A DNA stretch of 64,000 bases from Brenneria populi (GTDB lineage Bacteria > Pseudomonadota > Gammaproteobacteria > Enterobacterales > Enterobacteriaceae). Positions 8,072 through 17,029 of the stretch are shown here, piece after piece. Every line of letters starts with the position of its first letter. Position 1 is the stretch's first letter. The notes beneath the pieces were generated by a model that saw only the letters and a program-made list of their open reading frames with translations, did no database searches and had not been told where the DNA came from. A program made the position numbers and the translations under genes. The DNA lies in contig NZ_JAYWTM010000001.1 in NCBI RefSeq assembly GCF_036016195.1, positions 186,001-250,000 on the forward strand, in the 5' to 3' direction.

Positions 8072-9394
8072 CTATTTCAGCTCAGGCCAGTAGTCGCGGT
8101 TGGCGGCGATCAAATCATCAAGAATGGCTTTCGCCACGCTGGCGCTGGGAACGGTTTTAGATAGGCTGATAGCCTGCCAAAGTTTCTGGTAGGAGTGTTC
8201 TGCCCAGGCTTCGACCACCAGCTTTTCCACCGCCACCTGCTGGCTCATCAGACCCTTCTGGAAGGTGGGAATATCGCCGACCTGCAGCGGCTCCGGCCCG
8301 TGGCTGCCGACCAGACAGGGAATTTCCACCATGGCGTCGTCGTCAAAGTTATTGATCGCGCCGTTATTCTCCACGATCAGCAGCATTCTTTCCTGGGTAT
8401 TGAAGGCGATGGCCCGCGCCAGGTCGACGATATAGGAGGCGTGTTCATCGATCTCAAGATCGCCCGCCGCTCCGGCGCGCGCGTTGATAATCGCGTTGCA
8501 GGCGCCGAAAACGTGTTTTTCGCGTCCGGCCATCACTTCGTTGGCGCGGGTGTATTCAGGGTTGGAATGCGCGACGACATAGTCCGGGAAGAAGTAGTAT
8601 TTCAGATAGGTATTGGGCAGCGTTTCAGGATCAAGCGCGCACACGTCTTTCGCCTTGGCGAAGGTGTCATTCCAGCTTGGCTCGCTGTTCTCGTCGCCCT
8701 TTTGCGGAATGTAGCCGAACTTCGCCACATGTTCGCGTATGGCGGGCAGCAGTTCTTTGCCGTCTTTATCCTGAATGGAGGTCCACCAGCCAAAGTGATT
8801 CAGCCCGTAGTAGCGGACTTTCATCTCTTTACGCGATTTCAGGCCGATGATCTCCGCCATCCGCCCTTCGATGCCGATGGGCATATCGCAGATATTGAGG
8901 ATCTTGGCGCGCGGACGCAGCTTCCGCGTGGCTTCCGCGACAATCGCCGCCGGATTGGAATAGTTCAGCATCCAGGCCTGCGGTGAATATTTTTCCATAA
9001 AATCGACCAGTTCCAGCACGCCGCCGATAGAGCGCATCCCATAGGCGATGCCGCCGGGGCCGCAGGTTTCCTGACCGACCACGCCGTGGCGCAGCGGGAT
9101 TTTTTCATCCAGCTCGCGCATCGGATATTTCCCGACGCGGATATGCGCCATGACGAAGTCCACGCCGGTGAAGGCCTGTTGCGGATCTGTGGTGTAGCTG
9201 AAGGCGATTTCCGGCGCCTGTTCTTGCAGCAGGATCTTACAGGCTTCGGCGATGGTTTCCTGCCTTGCGCCGTCATTGTCATAAAATTTCAGCGTACCGA
9301 TAGGAAAACGATCGCGGTTTTGCAGCAGCATCAGCACGATTCCCGGGGTGAAAGTGCTGCCGCCGCCGGCGATAACGATTGAGAATTTTTTCAT
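8072..9394 (-). CDS. 6-phospho-alpha-glucosidase, GH4 family (AglB/MalH/GlvA type)
   Basis: A 440-residue GH4 enzyme that cleaves phosphorylated alpha-glucosides (maltose-6'-phosphate, sucrose-isomer phosphates) in the cytoplasm, using NAD+ and a divalent metal through a redox-elimination mechanism. The N-terminal NAD motif G-G-G-S-T-F-T-P is at residues 10-17. The metal-site motif C-D-M-P is at 169-172; in GH4, C-D-M-P marks alpha-specific enzymes and C-N-V-P marks 6-phospho-beta-glucosidases. The gene overlaps the end of the upstream PTS gene by 4 bp, so transport with phosphorylation and hydrolysis are coupled. The exact natural substrate (maltose, isomaltulose, trehalulose) cannot be read from sequence. 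Confidence 0.9.
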   Translation of the reverse strand: MKKFSIVIAGGGSTFTPGIVLMLLQNRDRFPIGTLKFYDNDGARQETIAEACKILLQEQAPEIAFSYTTDPQQAFTGVDFVMAHIRVGKYPMRELDEKIPLRHGVVGQETCGPGGIAYGMRSIGGVLELVDFMEKYSPQAWMLNYSNPAAIVAEATRKLRPRAKILNICDMPIGIEGRMAEIIGLKSRKEMKVRYYGLNHFGWWTSIQDKDGKELLPAIREHVAKFGYIPQKGDENSEPSWNDTFAKAKDVCALDPETLPNTYLKYYFFPDYVVAHSNPEYTRANEVMAGREKHVFGACNAIINARAGAAGDLEIDEHASYIVDLARAIAFNTQERMLLIVENNGAINNFDDDAMVEIPCLVGSHGPEPLQVGDIPTFQKGLMSQQVAVEKLVVEAWAEHSYQKLWQAISLSKTVPSASVAKAILDDLIAANRDYWPELK

Positions 9395-10974
9395 GGGTGA
9401 ACCTCCGTATAGCGTGAATGTTGCATTAAGTTTTCCAGACGATCGCGTACCTGCGGAACCGATAGGCCGACGATAATCTGAATGGCGTTGTCGTTGCGCA
9501 CCACGCCGTGGGCGCCGAGCTGACGGAATATTTCGTCAGGCTGCATCAGCGCGGGATCGGCCAGGGTGATGCGTAAGCGCGTGGCGCAATTAGTCAGGTT
9601 GACGATATTCGCCGTGCCGCCGAGGGCGTCCAGATACGCCTGGGCCTGTTCGAACTGGCCGGCGGGCTGCGCGGCTTTCTTGTTGCGCAGATCGGTTTTG
9701 CTATAGAGCTTGATTTCGCTCTCTTCCCGCCCCGGCGTTTTGACGTCGAAACGTAAAATGACGGCGCGGAAGACAAAGAAGTAGATGCATGAAAACGCGG
9801 CGCCGACGCCGATCTGAATCACCATATTCATCGCGTGGTGGTGGAACATCGGCAGCCAGTTTTGCGTGGCGATTTCAATCAGTCCGCCCCCCATGTTGCC
9901 GACCACGCCGAGCATGTACATGATCGTCGCCATGGTGGCGGCCAGCAGGGCGTGAATGGCGAACAGGAACGGCGCGATAAACAGGAAGGTGAACTCCAGC
10001 GGTTCGGTTATTCCTACCAGCACCGCGGTCATCACGGCGGGGATGAGCAGGCCGGCCACCTTGCGCTTATTTTCCGCGCTGGCGGTGGCGTAAATGGCGG
10101 CGGCGATACCAATGGAGCCAAACATTTTCGTGTTGCCGAATAGGGCGAAGCCGCCCTGGGGAAAGAGCTCTTTTAACGGCAAGGTCGATTGGCTGAAGGC
10201 CTGAATATTCTCAATCCAGTTAACCTGGATGCCGCCTTCCACCGCCACCGGGCCGAAAATAAAAGGGCCGTAGATAAAATGGTGCAGCCCCGTCGGGATC
10301 AGAATGCGTTCTAAAAAGGTATAGATCCATACGCCCAGCGCGCCCGACGCCAGCATTAAATCCTGCAGCGAAGAGATGCCCGTTTGAATTTTCGGCCAAA
10401 TAAGCAGCGTGAGCCAGGCGACGGGAAGCAGAATGAAAAAACTGACGATAACGACGTATGCCGTTCCCTGAAATATGCCGATATAAACCGGCAGCGTTTT
10501 ATCGTAAAAGCGATTATGAATCGCCGTGACCAAACCGGAAATAGCAATGGCGCCGATAATACTGGTGTCCAGGGTTTTTATTCCGGCAATCATGGCTAAT
10601 CCGCTTACGCCACCGACGTCGGCGGTAAAATCGACGTTAAAATAGCCGCCCCAATGGGCCGCCATGGCCTGAATAAGGTAATTAAAGGTGAGGTAAGAGA
10701 CCAGCGCGGCCAGACAGGCGCGGGCGGGAGCCTGGTGGGCAAGGCCTATCGGCAGGCTGATGGCGAATACCAATGGCATATTGCGAAATATTGTCCAGCC
10801 GCCTTCTTCAATAATGCTAATAATCTGAAAAAATAAACTATCCGGATTCGCTAATTCGCCGACGAACATGGGATTAGTCAGCATAATTGCAATACCGACG
10901 ACAATGCCGGAGAACGGAAATAGCAGCACGGGAGTAAACATCGCTCCACCAAATCGTTGGATTTGACTTAGCAT
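9391..10974 (-). CDS. PTS alpha-glucoside permease, EIICB (AglA/GlvC/MalB type)
   Basis: A membrane IIC domain (about residues 1-410, many hydrophobic segments, with the G-I-T-E-P-L-E-F-T substrate-site motif) is fused to a C-terminal IIB domain containing N-L-T-N-C-A-T-R-L-R, whose Cys is phosphorylated. There is no IIA domain, so a separate IIA such as Crr is needed, as for the Klebsiella AglA and E. coli GlvC relatives. I prefer the ATG at 10974 (527 residues): AAGGA lies seven bases upstream, while the ATG five codons earlier lacks a ribosome binding site. It is cotranscribed with the GH4 glucosidase. Confidence 0.88.
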   Translation of the reverse strand: MLSQIQRFGGAMFTPVLLFPFSGIVVGIAIMLTNPMFVGELANPDSLFFQIISIIEEGGWTIFRNMPLVFAISLPIGLAHQAPARACLAALVSYLTFNYLIQAMAAHWGGYFNVDFTADVGGVSGLAMIAGIKTLDTSIIGAIAISGLVTAIHNRFYDKTLPVYIGIFQGTAYVVIVSFFILLPVAWLTLLIWPKIQTGISSLQDLMLASGALGVWIYTFLERILIPTGLHHFIYGPFIFGPVAVEGGIQVNWIENIQAFSQSTLPLKELFPQGGFALFGNTKMFGSIGIAAAIYATASAENKRKVAGLLIPAVMTAVLVGITEPLEFTFLFIAPFLFAIHALLAATMATIMYMLGVVGNMGGGLIEIATQNWLPMFHHHAMNMVIQIGVGAAFSCIYFFVFRAVILRFDVKTPGREESEIKLYSKTDLRNKKAAQPAGQFEQAQAYLDALGGTANIVNLTNCATRLRITLADPALMQPDEIFRQLGAHGVVRNDNAIQIIVGLSVPQVRDRLENLMQHSRYTEVHP

Positions 10975-11095
10975 AGTGTTTTCCTTCATTTTAAATTTTG
11001 TAGGGAGAAGCTATTTTTTTTGTACGTCTTAATATTTTCTTGTGAATTGAGAATATGGAGATTGAATAAGGCGGGTAGCCATTTAACCGGCGATA

Positions 11096-11111
11096 TGTGA
11101 ACTGAATCATG
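11096..11111. promoter_or_regulatory. Candidate CRP site in the agl divergent promoter region
   Basis: TGTGA-N6-TCATG matches 8 of 10 key positions of the CRP consensus. It lies in the 305-bp region between the divergent PTS gene and gntR-type gene, about 120 bp before the PTS start. cAMP-CRP control is usual for such PTS operons, but this is a sequence match only. Confidence 0.4.
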
Positions 11112-11212
11112 ATTTAGTTATGGCGTCAAAGGTATGCCTTTCGACCCTTTCGCAGACATCTTGGCGCAACCGGCTGGGGGAACCGGGCGCGGTTCGTTGT
11201 AATTTACTGATA

Positions 11213-11228
11213 ATTAAATAAATTTAAT
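11213..11228. promoter_or_regulatory. Candidate operator of the GntR-type regulator
   Basis: ATTAAAT-AA-ATTTAAT is a perfect 7-bp inverted repeat with a 2-bp spacer, 52 bp before the regulator start. Size and place suit a dimeric GntR/UTRA repressor, but the A+T-rich composition makes chance symmetry possible. Confidence 0.35.
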
Positions 11229-11279
11229 CGATATGGGAGCGAGAATGAGACAGGTTTACAGCGTGGAGGAGGTCTGAAA

Positions 11280-11990
11280 GTGATCTATAAATCTATCGCG
11301 GAACAGATTCGTTCGCGTATTAACTCGGCCGAATTTCGCATCGGCGAAGCCCTGCCGTCGGAAAAGCGTCTGGTGGTTGAGTTTTCCGTTTCGCGGGTGA
11401 CCATCCGCCGGGCCATCGCGCAGCTGATTGAAGAGGGGCTGCTGCAGCGCCGCCACGGCAGCGGAACCTATATTTTGCGCAAAGACGTTCAGCATGAGGG
11501 TCATGCGCTGAACAGCTTCGCCGAGCACATGCGTTTAATCGGCCGCACCACCAATAACGAGGTGGTCGAGTTTCGGACCATTCCCGCGCCGCCCGCCATT
11601 GCCCGTCAGCTGCGGCTCCGCGTAGACGAACGCATCTACTTTGCGCGCCGCGTACGCTACGTGGACGGCAAAGCCTGCATGCTGGAAGACAGCTATCTGC
11701 CTATCGCGCCTTTTCCCGATCTCTCTATTAAGCATTTACAGGGTTCGAAGTTCGCCTACATTGAAGATGAAAAGCACGTCGCAATCGCCGGCTGTTATGA
11801 GATCTTCTCCCCGATATTGGCGGATAGCGCCGTTGCCGGATTATTGAAGGTGAATGAAGGCACGCCGCTGCTGCAGATGACGTCGCTGGCGAAAACGGTG
11901 GACGGCGAATATATTGATTTTTCCATCATGATTAACGCCCACGACTATCAGGTGAGTTTCTATATGCAACGCAATAAGCTCACGCTATAG
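11280..11990 (+). CDS. GntR/HutC-type transcriptional regulator with UTRA domain
   Basis: A 236-residue regulator with an N-terminal winged helix (S-I-A-E-Q-I-R-S-R-I then L-P-S-E-K-R-L and S-R-V-T-I-R-R-A-I near residue 40) and a C-terminal UTRA effector domain (G-T-P-L-L-Q-M-T-S-L-A then Y-I-D-F-S-I). The start is GTG behind a strong GGAGGAGGT site. It is transcribed away from the alpha-glucoside PTS operon and is probably its local repressor, released by a phospho-sugar; that role is inferred from position. Characterised relatives of this operon use other regulator families (RpiR for B. subtilis glv). Confidence 0.85.
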   Translation: MIYKSIAEQIRSRINSAEFRIGEALPSEKRLVVEFSVSRVTIRRAIAQLIEEGLLQRRHGSGTYILRKDVQHEGHALNSFAEHMRLIGRTTNNEVVEFRTIPAPPAIARQLRLRVDERIYFARRVRYVDGKACMLEDSYLPIAPFPDLSIKHLQGSKFAYIEDEKHVAIAGCYEIFSPILADSAVAGLLKVNEGTPLLQMTSLAKTVDGEYIDFSIMINAHDYQVSFYMQRNKLTL

Positions 11991-12025
11991 ACGCATAGCG
12001 GGATCGGCGGCATAGGCGAGGCGCT

Positions 12026-12100
12026 ATGCCTGGACGCGGGGCGGCGTTTGCCGCCTCCCGTCCAGGCATCAAATACCGCGATCCGCGGGTATTTGATGCC
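12026..12100. repeat. Two overlapping, mutually exclusive hairpins between gntR-type gene and aroH
   Basis: ATGCCTGGACG (12026-12036) pairs with CGTCCAGGCAT (12059-12069), enclosing a second GGCGGC/GCCGCC stem. GGCATCAAATACC (12065-12077) pairs perfectly with GGTATTTGATGCC (12088-12100). The two structures share 12065-12069 and cannot form fully at once. They lie between convergent genes, so a bidirectional terminator is the simple reading, but no T-run follows on either strand. Confidence 0.6.
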
Positions 12101-12128
12101 CCGTCAGGGTTAGCCCGCGCTCAGCCGG

Positions 12129-13175
12129 TCAGAAACGGCTATCGACCGCGTCGGCCAGACGGGCGAGCAGGCTTTCCGTGTCCTGCCAGCTTAGGCAGGG
12201 GTCGGTAATCGACTGGCCATAGGTCAAGTTTTGCGGGCTCTGCGCCGGCTGGTTTCCCTCTAGCAGAAAGCTTTCCGCCATTATCCCGGCAATGGCCGAC
12301 GAACCCGCGCGAATCTGCCGGCACACATCGTCGGCGACGTCCAGCTGACGGCGGTGCTGCTTTTGACAGTTCCCATGGCTGAAATCGATCACCAGATGTT
12401 CGGGTAAACGCTGTTCGCGCAGATGCGCGCAGGCCGCGTCGATATCGTCGGCGTAATAATTCGGCCGTTTTCCGCCGCGCATAATAATGTGGCCGAACGG
12501 GTTGCCGCGGGTTTGATAAACCGTCATTTGCCCCTGCTTATCGGGGGAAAGAAACATATGCGGTGCGCGGGCGGCGCGGATGGCGTCGATGGCGATGCGC
12601 GTGTTGCCGTCCGTGCCGTTCTTAAAGCCGACGGGGCAGGAGAGCGCCGACGCCATTTCACGATGGACCTGGCTTTCGGTGGTGCGCGCGCCGATGGCGC
12701 CCCAGCTGATCAGGTCGGCGATATATTGACCGACGACCATATCCAGAAACTCAGTGGCGGTGGGCAGCCCAATGCCGTTGATATCCAGAAGCAGACGGCG
12801 CGCCAGCGCCAGCCCTTCGTTCACCCGGTACGAGCCATCCAGCCCCGGATCGGAAATTAAACCTTTCCAGCCCACGACGGTTCGCGGCTTTTCAAAATAG
12901 GTTCGCATAACGATTTCCAAGCGATCCCGATACTGAATGCGCAGCGCCGCCAAACGATCGGCATATTCCATTGCGCCGGTCGCGTCGTGGATGGAACACG
13001 GCCCGACGATCGCCAATAGACGACGGTCTTGTCCGGTAAGAATCTGTTCCATACTCTTTCGTGACAATGTCACAACTTCGGCGACAGCGGGGGAAAGCGG
13101 TAATTCAGTGAGCAGCGAGTGGGGGGTAACCAGGCTGTCGATGCGCGTACTGCGCAGTTCATCTGTTTGATGCAT
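12129..13175 (-). CDS. aroH: Trp-type 3-deoxy-D-arabino-heptulosonate-7-phosphate synthase
   Basis: A 348-residue class I DAHP synthase, the exact length of E. coli AroH. It condenses phosphoenolpyruvate and erythrose-4-phosphate, the first step of aromatic amino acid synthesis. Visible family blocks are I-V-G-P-C-S-I-H-D, R-T-Y-F-E-K-P-R-T-V-V-G-W-K-G, W-G-A-I-G-A-R-T-T-E-S-Q, G-F-K-N-G-T-D-G and D-F-S-H-G-N-C-Q-K; the Cys and His of these blocks bind the metal. N-terminal similarity (T-D-E-L-R) and synteny with ppsR/ppsA assign it to AroH over AroF or AroG. It follows ppsR on the same strand after 267 bp. Confidence 0.93.
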   Translation of the reverse strand: MHQTDELRSTRIDSLVTPHSLLTELPLSPAVAEVVTLSRKSMEQILTGQDRRLLAIVGPCSIHDATGAMEYADRLAALRIQYRDRLEIVMRTYFEKPRTVVGWKGLISDPGLDGSYRVNEGLALARRLLLDINGIGLPTATEFLDMVVGQYIADLISWGAIGARTTESQVHREMASALSCPVGFKNGTDGNTRIAIDAIRAARAPHMFLSPDKQGQMTVYQTRGNPFGHIIMRGGKRPNYYADDIDAACAHLREQRLPEHLVIDFSHGNCQKQHRRQLDVADDVCRQIRAGSSAIAGIMAESFLLEGNQPAQSPQNLTYGQSITDPCLSWQDTESLLARLADAVDSRF

Positions 13176-13437
13176 AACGTGTCTCTGAGTGCTTGCGGCC
13201 GAGAAGCGTGCTCCCGCGCTGCCTGAACGCGGCTACGTCGGCAACGCGGATCGCGCCGCGATCCGCGTTCCTGTATGCATCGTCGTCAGGCGCCGTTTCG
13301 CCTGCCGTTCAGCGCGCGCCGGAGCGCGTTTCTCAGCTAAATGATTTTCTTCGCCATGGCGGAATGCCGGGAAGTAATGGCGATTACCATAAACTAAACC
13401 AGAGACATTTCAATTAAATTCCATAAAAAAATACACT

Positions 13438-13451
13438 ATGTACTAGTACAT
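13438..13451. promoter_or_regulatory. CTAG palindrome at the ppsR stop, possible relic of a TrpR operator
   Basis: ATGTACTAGTACAT is a perfect 14-bp palindrome that includes the ppsR stop codon and lies upstream of aroH. On the minus strand it continues into ATAGTG and a T-rich tract, as in the E. coli aroH operator region. The two half-sites are 7 bp apart, not the 8 bp of TrpR operators, so TrpR binding is doubtful. Confidence 0.3.
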
Positions 13452-14264
13452 GCGTCGGCTCATGCCGAGAATATCAATAATCCTGGCGGAGATCTCTTCA
13501 ACGGAATAGTTGGTGGTGTTGATGTATTTGATCTGGTGCTTGCGGAACAGCGCTTCAACTTCGCTTAGCTCCATACGACACTGACGCAGCGAGGCGTAGC
13601 GGCTATTCCCGCGGCGCTCTTCGCGAATCGCGGCCAGCCGTTCGGCGTCGATGGTTAGGCCGAATAGCTTGTGCTGGAACGGTTTTAGCGTATCGGGCAG
13701 ACGCAGGTTATCCATATCGTCCGCGATAAAAGGGTAGTTGGCGGCGCGAATGCCGAACTGCATCGCCAGATAGAGGCTGGTCGGGGTTTTACCGCAGCGC
13801 GAGACGCCCAATAGGATGACCTGGGCCTGATCGAGGTTGCGCAGGGAGATGCCGTCGTCGTGCGCCAGCGTGTAGTCGATGGCGGCGATGCGCGCGTCAT
13901 ATTTGCTCAGGTTGTTGGCGGTCAGCCCGTGAGTCCGGTTAGCGACCGGGGCGGGGGCGACGTTGAGCTCCTGCTGTAAAGGCGCCACCAGCGCCTGGAC
14001 GATATCCTGACAAAACCCTTCGCTGCTGGTGATAATGTCGCGCACGGTTGACGTCACGATCGAATAAAAGACCAGCGGCCGCAGCCCGCTTTGCCGGTAC
14101 GACGTATCGATCTGTTCGCGTACGGCCGTGGCGCGCGCTTCATTTTCGACGAAGGGCAGCGTATAGCTTACCGTGCTTACCGGGAATTGCGACAGTACCG
14201 CATGGCCGAGCACTTCAGCCGTAATCGCCGTCCCGTCCGAGACATAAAATACGCTTCTTTCCAC
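13443..14264 (-). CDS. ppsR: Phosphoenolpyruvate synthase regulatory protein (bifunctional kinase/pyrophosphorylase)
   Basis: A 273-residue DUF299 protein. It inactivates PpsA by ADP-dependent phosphorylation of an active-site Thr and reactivates it by Pi-dependent removal. The nucleotide-binding P-loop G-V-S-R-C-G-K-T-P-T is near residue 154 and the N-terminal V-F-Y-V-S-D-G-T-A-I-T-A-E block is typical. It is divergent from its target ppsA, as in E. coli, with 299 bp between the two starts. Confidence 0.95.
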   Translation of the reverse strand: MERSVFYVSDGTAITAEVLGHAVLSQFPVSTVSYTLPFVENEARATAVREQIDTSYRQSGLRPLVFYSIVTSTVRDIITSSEGFCQDIVQALVAPLQQELNVAPAPVANRTHGLTANNLSKYDARIAAIDYTLAHDDGISLRNLDQAQVILLGVSRCGKTPTSLYLAMQFGIRAANYPFIADDMDNLRLPDTLKPFQHKLFGLTIDAERLAAIREERRGNSRYASLRQCRMELSEVEALFRKHQIKYINTTNYSVEEISARIIDILGMSRRMY

Positions 14265-14446
14265 ATCCGCCCCTTATTGTTTTTTCTGGAAAAAACAGAT
14301 TAACTTCGGCAAAAAATGAATTTAACCGATACTTTTATTAAAACATGGTTTTATTATAAGCATGATAACGATAATGATCTTCGGCAATATTTTATTTTTA
14401 CCGCATTTACCGATATTGAACGGTGAAATTAGTTTTTTTTCATAGG

Positions 14447-14460
14447 TTGATCGATTCACC
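14447..14460 (-). promoter_or_regulatory. Cra (FruR) site upstream of ppsA
   Basis: The minus strand reads GGTGAATCGATCAA, a full match to the Cra consensus RSTGAAWCSNTHHW. It is about 105 bp before the ppsA start. Cra activates ppsA in E. coli during growth on gluconeogenic substrates; the same role is inferred here. Nearby, 14499-14517 holds a GTTGAG-N7-CTCAAC inverted repeat in the probable leader. Confidence 0.75.
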
Positions 14461-14563
14461 TTTCCATACTTTATAAAACGCTATGCTACGCTAATTGCGT
14501 TGAGGCGAATTCTCAACCGAATATTTTCATACCCTATATTTGTATGCAGAAAGGATTTTTTCG

Positions 14564-16942
14564 ATGTCCAATAACGGCTCTGATTTGCGGAATGTCCTCT
14601 GGTATAACCAGCTTGGTATGCACGACGTGGAAAGGGTGGGAGGCAAAAACGCCTCTCTGGGCGAGATGATCGCCAACCTGTCGGAACTGGGCGTTGCCGT
14701 ACCTAATGGATTTGCGACAACGGCACAGGCGTTTAATGATTTTCTTAATCAAAGCGGCATTAACCAGCGCATCTATGATTTATTGGATCGCACCGACATT
14801 GATGATGTAAACCAGCTGGCGCGAGCCGGGACGCAAATCCGTCAGTGGATTATTGATACGCCATTCCAGCCGGCGCTCGATCGGGCGATTCGGGATGCGT
14901 ACCAACAATTGGCCGAAGGAGAGAAAGACGCGTCCTTTGCCGTGCGCTCTTCCGCCACCGCGGAAGATATGCCGGACGCGTCGTTCGCCGGACAGCAGGA
15001 GACGTTCCTGAACGTGCAGGGCATTGACGCGGTCATGGTGGCGGTGAAGCATGTGTTCGCTTCCCTGTTCAACGATCGCGCCATTTCCTATCGCGTCCAT
15101 CAGGGGTATGACCATCGCGGCGTCGCTCTGTCGGCGGGGATACAGCGCATGGTGCGCTCGGATCTGGCCGCGGCCGGCGTGATGTTTACCATTGATACCG
15201 AATCCGGTTTTGATCAGGTAGTGTTCATTACCTCGGCGTATGGGCTGGGCGAGATGGTGGTGCAGGGCGCGGTGAACCCCGACGAGTTTTATGTGCATAA
15301 GCCCACCTTGCGCAACAATAAGCCGGCGATTGTGCGTCGCAATATGGGATCGAAAAAAATCCGCATGGTGTACGCGGACAGTCAGGAGCACGGCAAGCAG
15401 GTGCGAATCGAGGATGTGCCGGAGCCGCTGCGCGCGCGTTTCAGTCTGACCGACGATGAAGCGCAGGCGCTGGCTCGCCAGGCGCTGTTGATTGAGAAGC
15501 ACTATGGCCGGCCGATGGATATTGAGTGGGCGAAAGACGGCCACAGCGGCAAGCTGTACATCGTTCAGGCGCGCCCGGAAACCGTTCGCTCCAACGGTCA
15601 GGTCATGGAACGTTATCATCTGCCGTCCGGCGGCAAGGTGCTGGTGGAAGGCCGGGCTATCGGGCACCGTATCGGCGCGGGCGAGGTGAAGGTGATTCAG
15701 GATATCGGCGAAATGCACCTGATTAATGCGGGCGACGTGCTGGTGACCGATATGACCGACCCCGACTGGGAGCCGATCATGAAGAAAGCCGCCGCCATCG
15801 TAACCAACCGCGGCGGCCGCACCTGCCATGCGGCGATTATCGCCCGCGAGCTGGGGATCCCCGCGGTGGTTGGCTGCGGCGACGCCACCGAACGGCTGCG
15901 CAACGGGCAGAAAGTGACGGTCTCTTGCGCGGAGGGCGACACCGGCTACGTTTACCATGACCTGCTGGATTTCACCGTAAAAAGCTCGCAGATTGACGAC
16001 ATGCCGGACTTGCCGCTGAAAATCATGATGAACGTCGGCAACCCCGATCGCGCCTTCGATTTCGCCTGCTTGCCGAACGACGGCGTGGGGCTGGCCCGCC
16101 TGGAGTTTATTATCAACCGCATGATCGGCGTTCATCCGCGCGCGCTGCTGGAGTTCGAACAGCAAACGCCGGAGCTGCAGCGTGAAATCAAGGCATTGAT
16201 GCAAGGGTATGACGATCCGGTCGAGTTCTATGTCTCCCGGCTGACGGAAGGAATCGCTACGCTGGGCGCGGCGTTCTATCCGAAGCGGGTCATTGTGCGC
16301 CTATCCGACTTTAAATCCAACGAATACGCCAACCTGGTGGGCGGCGAGCGTTACGAGCCGGATGAAGAAAACCCGATGCTGGGCTTCCGCGGCGCGGGGC
16401 GTTACGTTTCTCCGGACTTCAAAGCGTGTTTTGCGCTGGAGTGCGAGGCGATTAAACGCGTGCGCAACGACATGGGATTGAAGAATGTCGAGATTATGAT
16501 CCCGTTCGTGCGTACCGTTGCGCAGGCGCAGGCGGTCATTGAGGAGCTGGCTCGCCAGGGATTGCGGCGCGGCGAAGACGGCCTGAAAATCATCATGATG
16601 TGCGAGATTCCCTCCAACGCCCTGCTGGCGGAAGCGTTTTTAGCGCACTTCGACGGCTTCTCCATCGGTTCGAACGATATGACGCAGCTGGCGTTGGGGC
16701 TGGATCGGGATTCCGGCGTGGTGTCCGAGCTGTTCGACGAGCGCAATGACGCCGTTAAAGCGCTGCTGTCCATGGCGATCAAGGCGGCCAAAAAACAGGG
16801 GAAATACGTCGGCATTTGCGGCCAGGGGCCGTCGGACCATGAGGATTTCGCGCTCTGGCTGATGGAGCAGGGGATCGATAGCCTGTCGCTCAATCCGGAT
16901 ACCGTGGTGCAAACCTGGCTGAATCTGGCCGAACATCAGTAA
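14564..16942 (+). CDS. ppsA: Phosphoenolpyruvate synthase
   Basis: A 792-residue enzyme, the length of E. coli PpsA, that makes phosphoenolpyruvate from pyruvate and ATP in gluconeogenesis. I start at the ATG at 14564 because AAGGA lies nine bases upstream and the product then begins like E. coli PpsA; eight more upstream codons are open. The N-terminal ATP-grasp domain has V-R-S-S-A-T-A-E-D; the phospho-carrier domain has G-G-R-T-C-H-A-A-I-I-A-R-E near residue 421 with the catalytic His and the regulatory Thr targeted by PpsR; the C-terminal PEP/pyruvate domain ends with G-I-C-G-Q-G. Confidence 0.96.
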   Translation: MSNNGSDLRNVLWYNQLGMHDVERVGGKNASLGEMIANLSELGVAVPNGFATTAQAFNDFLNQSGINQRIYDLLDRTDIDDVNQLARAGTQIRQWIIDTPFQPALDRAIRDAYQQLAEGEKDASFAVRSSATAEDMPDASFAGQQETFLNVQGIDAVMVAVKHVFASLFNDRAISYRVHQGYDHRGVALSAGIQRMVRSDLAAAGVMFTIDTESGFDQVVFITSAYGLGEMVVQGAVNPDEFYVHKPTLRNNKPAIVRRNMGSKKIRMVYADSQEHGKQVRIEDVPEPLRARFSLTDDEAQALARQALLIEKHYGRPMDIEWAKDGHSGKLYIVQARPETVRSNGQVMERYHLPSGGKVLVEGRAIGHRIGAGEVKVIQDIGEMHLINAGDVLVTDMTDPDWEPIMKKAAAIVTNRGGRTCHAAIIARELGIPAVVGCGDATERLRNGQKVTVSCAEGDTGYVYHDLLDFTVKSSQIDDMPDLPLKIMMNVGNPDRAFDFACLPNDGVGLARLEFIINRMIGVHPRALLEFEQQTPELQREIKALMQGYDDPVEFYVSRLTEGIATLGAAFYPKRVIVRLSDFKSNEYANLVGGERYEPDEENPMLGFRGAGRYVSPDFKACFALECEAIKRVRNDMGLKNVEIMIPFVRTVAQAQAVIEELARQGLRRGEDGLKIIMMCEIPSNALLAEAFLAHFDGFSIGSNDMTQLALGLDRDSGVVSELFDERNDAVKALLSMAIKAAKKQGKYVGICGQGPSDHEDFALWLMEQGIDSLSLNPDTVVQTWLNLAEHQ

Positions 16943-16973
16943 TCGCCGCATGAACCGTTCATAGCTAACCTTA

Positions 16974-17002
16974 CCGTCCTCCCCCTGTCCGGGGGAGGAC
17001 GG
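16974..17002. terminator. Hairpin between convergent ppsA and apbE
   Basis: CCGTCCTCCCCC pairs perfectly with GGGGGAGGACGG around a 5-base loop. It lies 31 bp after the ppsA stop and 27 bp before the apbE stop. No long T-run follows on either strand, so termination may be rho-assisted. Confidence 0.6.
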
Positions 17003-17029
17003 ACATCTCGCACTGCTGGTTTTCCCCTT

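Noticed and set aside
14780..16204. 474-codon open frame on the minus strand inside ppsA
   Set aside because: It lies fully antisense to the well-conserved ppsA gene, has no ribosome binding site or family similarity, and is His/Gln/Arg-rich as expected of a reverse frame of G+C-rich coding DNA.
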